Positions 61,295 through 64,000 of a stretch of DNA of 64,000 nucleotides are shown here, in pieces. The notes below the pieces were generated by a model. That model saw only the letters and a list, made by a program, of their open reading frames with translations. It made no database searches and was not told the DNA's origin. This DNA comes from Pseudo-nitzschia pungens (Eukaryota; Bacillariophyta; Bacillariophyceae; Bacillariales; Bacillariaceae): the NCBI GenBank assembly GCA_037355855.1, contig CM074759.1, forward strand, positions 3,782,001 to 3,846,000. Direction: 5' to 3'. How positions within the stretch are numbered: position 1 is the first letter of the stretch; each line of letters opens with the position of its first letter. The translations under genes were made by a program, and so were the position numbers.

Positions 61295-62917
61295 GCATCA
61301 TGTCGTTATCGCTCCAATTGGTAATGTTCTGTAATGACTGAACCTTGTTGGCGCGGTCATTGTCTTGCTTGGAGTATTTTGCCTCATTCCCTTGCCTGGT
61401 ATCCACAGCAATTTCCTCCATGTCTATTACGGTGAACGATTCGGCTGCTTTAGCGATAGCCTTGCTGCTGTCCCAATAATAGAGTCCCTTTTTGGAAGGG
61501 ATGAATTTTCTTTTCTCGCCGTTCTTATTTGTTACATTGAACGCATCCTCAATTGCGTTGTTGTACTCAACTAGGTAGCCAGACATGTTGGTTACAATGT
61601 GGAATGATAGGATGTTGGCGATTCCGCAGGGATAGTAGTAGACCTCGCCAAATCCTGGTAGGTCCCCTATCATCGTGATGATCGCCTTCCCCGCATTGGT
61701 GTATAGATGTAGTGCTTTGTCTGCTCTTCTGATATTCTGCAGAAATCTTCTGTTATAAAACATGTTGACGCTGGAGCAGTTGTCAATGAGTATCCATCTC
61801 GGGTTAAGTTGGTGTTTACACTGGTTAAATGCATGTTTGTTCTTTCCTTGCAGGTCCTCAACCAATATCTCATCTTTGGTTTCGGCGTTCATGTAAAACC
61901 CTATCCCATAGTCATCTCCTTCTAGCTCCAGTTCCCAATCATTGTGGTCATCGGGTTCTTGTGGCTTGTCATTGTTATCAACTTCCTGTAGATGTTGCTC
62001 ACCACTATCAACACTGTCCCCTTCTTCTCGAAGTTGTCTCCGTTCGGCTTTTGTTGGCCCACCGTTCTCCTTTGTTTTGTGTGGGCAATCGTATGCCATG
62101 CATTCGTCCTTTCTCCCACAGTTGTAACAGTAATATTCCTCTTTCTGTTTTTGTTTAGGTGCGTCCTCCACAGGGTCGCTGTCCGTCAAAAATTGGTGTC
62201 CAGAGAACTGGGTCTTGTTGTAATTGTTTCCTGTTCAAATTTGATATAGCCTCGGGTTAAACTTGTAATCCTCTAGTTTGGTGTGTGCAGCCATGACTGT
62301 CTTCGGGTATTCGTCACATCCTTTTGCCATCGCATTATGGCATTTCTGCTTGTACACTGCATACTTATTGTCATTGGAGTTCATAAAGAAGATGATTGCG
62401 AGCGCCCTGTCCCTCGCCTGTTCGATGATGTCGTCTGAGATGTCGGTGCCCGTTGTATCGGGGCTTGAATCTTCTTGTTTGGTTGATTTGGTTTGTTCTT
62501 CCTTGGTGTTTTCGGATTTGATTGTCTTTATGTTTATTTCTGGTCTTCTAATCCCTGATTCCTTCATTACATCTTCAATATCTTCATTTTCATAGAATAC
62601 TGCGTCGTTCTTCTCTGCCACATTTACCAATGCCTCGAACTTCTTGAGATATTCGCCTAGGTCCATTTCATCTCCTTATCTCAGGTTGTATACCTTTTTC
62701 TTTGATATGAACCGTTGTACTCTCTTGTTCCGTGATAGGTCCCCTTGTTCACATACTGTTTGACAATAGGTCGATTACGGATTTGTTGATCTGTGCTTTC
62801 TCATATCCCGGGACTGCTTTCATTTTGTTTTGCATGATGGGGTCACATAGTCCCCATAGCACTGCGTATAGCTTGGATAGGTTCTTTTTGGTCTTGACTA
62901 CCAAGTCCAGAAGGTTT
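61295..62917 (-). pseudogene. Copia gag (C-terminal) and protease
   Basis: Seen on the minus strand: gag helices (KKNLSKLYAVLWGLCDPIMQ, MDLGEYLKKFEALV, GCDEYPKTVMAAHTKLEDYK), a zinc-knuckle-like CYNCGRKDECMAYDC, then protease WILIDNCSSVNMF followed by GIANILSF. The frame breaks around 62750-62660 (stops after LLSNSM and before GDEMDLGEYL) and around 62235-62190. The protease frame runs into the gypsy E insertion after NWSDNDMM and continues at 55641 as RVAKYRSLL. Known of the family: gag packages RNA and the protease cuts the polyprotein. Not functional as it stands. Confidence 0.85.
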
Positions 62918-63507
62918 CTCATGTGCTCTCCTGCAAGGACCCTGGGGCTGTCAGGCACAGTGTGTCTGCCTTCAAGGGTCCCCTGCAGAAGAGGCTTGAG
63001 GCTGAGCAGACTGATCCATCCTTGGTTGCTGCCATTGTGGATCTTCTCACCAGGGTTCGGAAGGGCCAGAGCATCTATCCCTCATCTTATCCCCCTGCAA
63101 TAGCTTCGGCTGTCAGGGCACAGAGGACAATTGGTTGGCACAACTGGCTCCTTGGTAGGTGGGCTACAGCTATCATCCATCAGTTCTTTCTTACCTCCTG
63201 GGATCTTTGGACCTATAGGAATGAACGACTCCATGGTCCTGGGGGCACCCTTGATGCTGAACAACACCAATCTCTTGATGCTTCAATTTCCTCTGAATTG
63301 GCAATTGGTGCAGCTGGTGCCCTTCCCCAGTCACACTCCCTTTTACAAACCCCTTTCCAAGTCTTACAAGGCTACACCCTGACTGCCAAGAGGCAGTGGC
63401 TTGCAACCATCCACCTTGCCAGGAAGCAGTATGCCGCACCTGCAACCCCGGTGCAGCCATACCAACAAGAGGCTGTTCTCCTACGTGCCTGGCTTACTGG
63501 ACCTTAG
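62909..63507 (+). pseudogene. LINE ORF2 C-terminal tail with in-frame deletion
   Basis: Encodes the last ~190 residues of ORF2. Relative to copy 2 it lacks about 72 bp (the SPRWYQIQADYYS segment) between two TGG triplets, keeping the frame (LLGRW joined to ATAIIHQFF). It has no catalytic domain and cannot act alone. Confidence 0.9.
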
Positions 63508-63810
63508 GGTTGAGTCCACTTTGTACCTTGGTTTTGTCCTCTGTTCCTGCTTCTCATCATGTCCCATTCACTTTGATACTGGGTCATTTCCCACTATCTT
63601 CCTTCTCATCTCACTTGCTCTCCAGTCCCTATTTTGTGGGCCTTGGTTTTGTTCCTTTCCCTGTCTGATGTTCAAGGTTTGTTTGAAAATTTGTCGTTCT
63701 ACCACTTGGGGTCCTGACTCTCTGATGGAGGGGTCGTTAAAGTCTGGTTATAGACTGAGTAATTTAGTATCACCTTTGGTGATTAAAGTTATTTAAATAC
63801 GTATCATAAT
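62909..63810 (+). mobile_element. LINE copy 3, 5'-truncated, inside copia gag
   Basis: 902 bp, beginning in the zinc motif (KVSHVLSCKD) and ending with the same 3' terminus as copy 2 (ATTTAAATACGTAT). It is flanked by a 12-bp duplication ACTACCAAGTCC at 62897-62908 and 63811-63822. Confidence 0.94.
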
Positions 63811-64000
63811 ACTACCAAGTCCTTGTATGCCTTACGGTCAGTTTTGTAGTCGTCTCTTGCAAATTCTTTCTGAATATCGTCCATGGTTGCAAGTTCAGTT
63901 GTAGTTGGTGGTAATGGTTCGTCCATTGTGATGATGGTCAATTTCCTCTGTTCTAGACTGGTTTCCTCATCGCCACCATAAGTTCTAGATGCGTAGCTGA
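63811..64000 (-). pseudogene. Copia gag N-terminal part, cut by the window edge
   Basis: The minus strand reads MDEPLPPTTTELATMDDIQK then EFARDDYKTDRKAYKDLV, after which the LINE insertion intervenes; the frame resumes at 62908 as VKTKKNLSKLY. The 5' LTR of the element must lie to the right of the window. Confidence 0.8.

Larger units (their letters stand above)
52162..64000 (-). mobile_element. Decayed Ty1/copia-like element D, interrupted twice, runs off the right edge
   Basis: Seen in sense order from the right edge: N-terminal gag (64000-63811), LINE insertion (62909-63810), gag continued to about 62235, zinc knuckle and protease (62189-61295), gypsy insertion (55642-61294), integrase (55641-54951), RT and RNase H (54826-52481), and a probable 3' LTR (52162-52467). 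It has multiple stops. It is a different copia lineage from the one at 25501-35812, judged by its motifs. Only one LTR is visible. Confidence 0.9.

Noticed and set aside
1..64000. tRNA, rRNA, CRISPR or bacterial operon features
   Set aside because: None could be supported on reading; gene structure and elements are eukaryotic.

Overview
The window looks like nuclear DNA of a photosynthetic stramenopile, most likely a diatom. The reasons are Ty1/copia-like elements of the type common in diatoms, Ty3/gypsy-like elements, an APE-type LINE with an RNase H domain, two spliced host genes with short GT-AG introns, and two N-terminal leaders with a phenylalanine at the presumed signal-peptide cleavage site, as in diatom plastid targeting. 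There is no sign of prokaryotic operons, rRNA, tRNA or CRISPR. The species cannot be named from the sequence alone.

Layout. 1-15180 is one long LINE on the minus strand (ORF1, ORF2, repetitive 5' leader), split inside ORF2 by a gypsy element at 2420-9209 (5-bp duplication CTCAC). 15190-17572 is a decayed gypsy pol, followed by a cluster of short inverted repeats (17765-18212). 18917-22978 is a host gene for a UPF1-like SF1 helicase. 23850-24870 is an old LTR relic carrying a MITE. 25501-35812 is a structurally complete copia element with near-identical LTRs. 36437-37497 (ITPase, three exons) and 37565-38617 (CREST-like membrane protein, four exons, opposite strand) form a small convergent host-gene island. 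38883-52150 is an unrecognised composite element: a short deletion derivative sits in tandem with a longer copy encoding two unknown proteins. The long copy has been hit by a fold-back MITE (40929-41481), a truncated gypsy (41801-42843) and a complete, very young gypsy (44882-50619). 52162 to the right edge is a decayed copia on the minus strand, opened by a gag-only gypsy element (55642-61294, itself hit by a 5'-truncated LINE at 55747-58391) and by a second truncated LINE (62909-63810).

Most of the window is therefore a layered transposon cluster whose order of events can be read from target-site duplications: copia, then gypsy, then LINE on the right; LINE, then gypsy on the left; unknown element, then gypsy and MITE in the middle. 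Only three genes look like host genes. Points most worth following are the unrecognised element with two related unknown proteins, in-frame gag-TGA-pol arrangements in both a copia and a gypsy element, palindromes in the gypsy leader where a tRNA primer site is expected, an altered YVDD catalytic motif in the young copia, and the plastid-type leader on the CREST-like protein.
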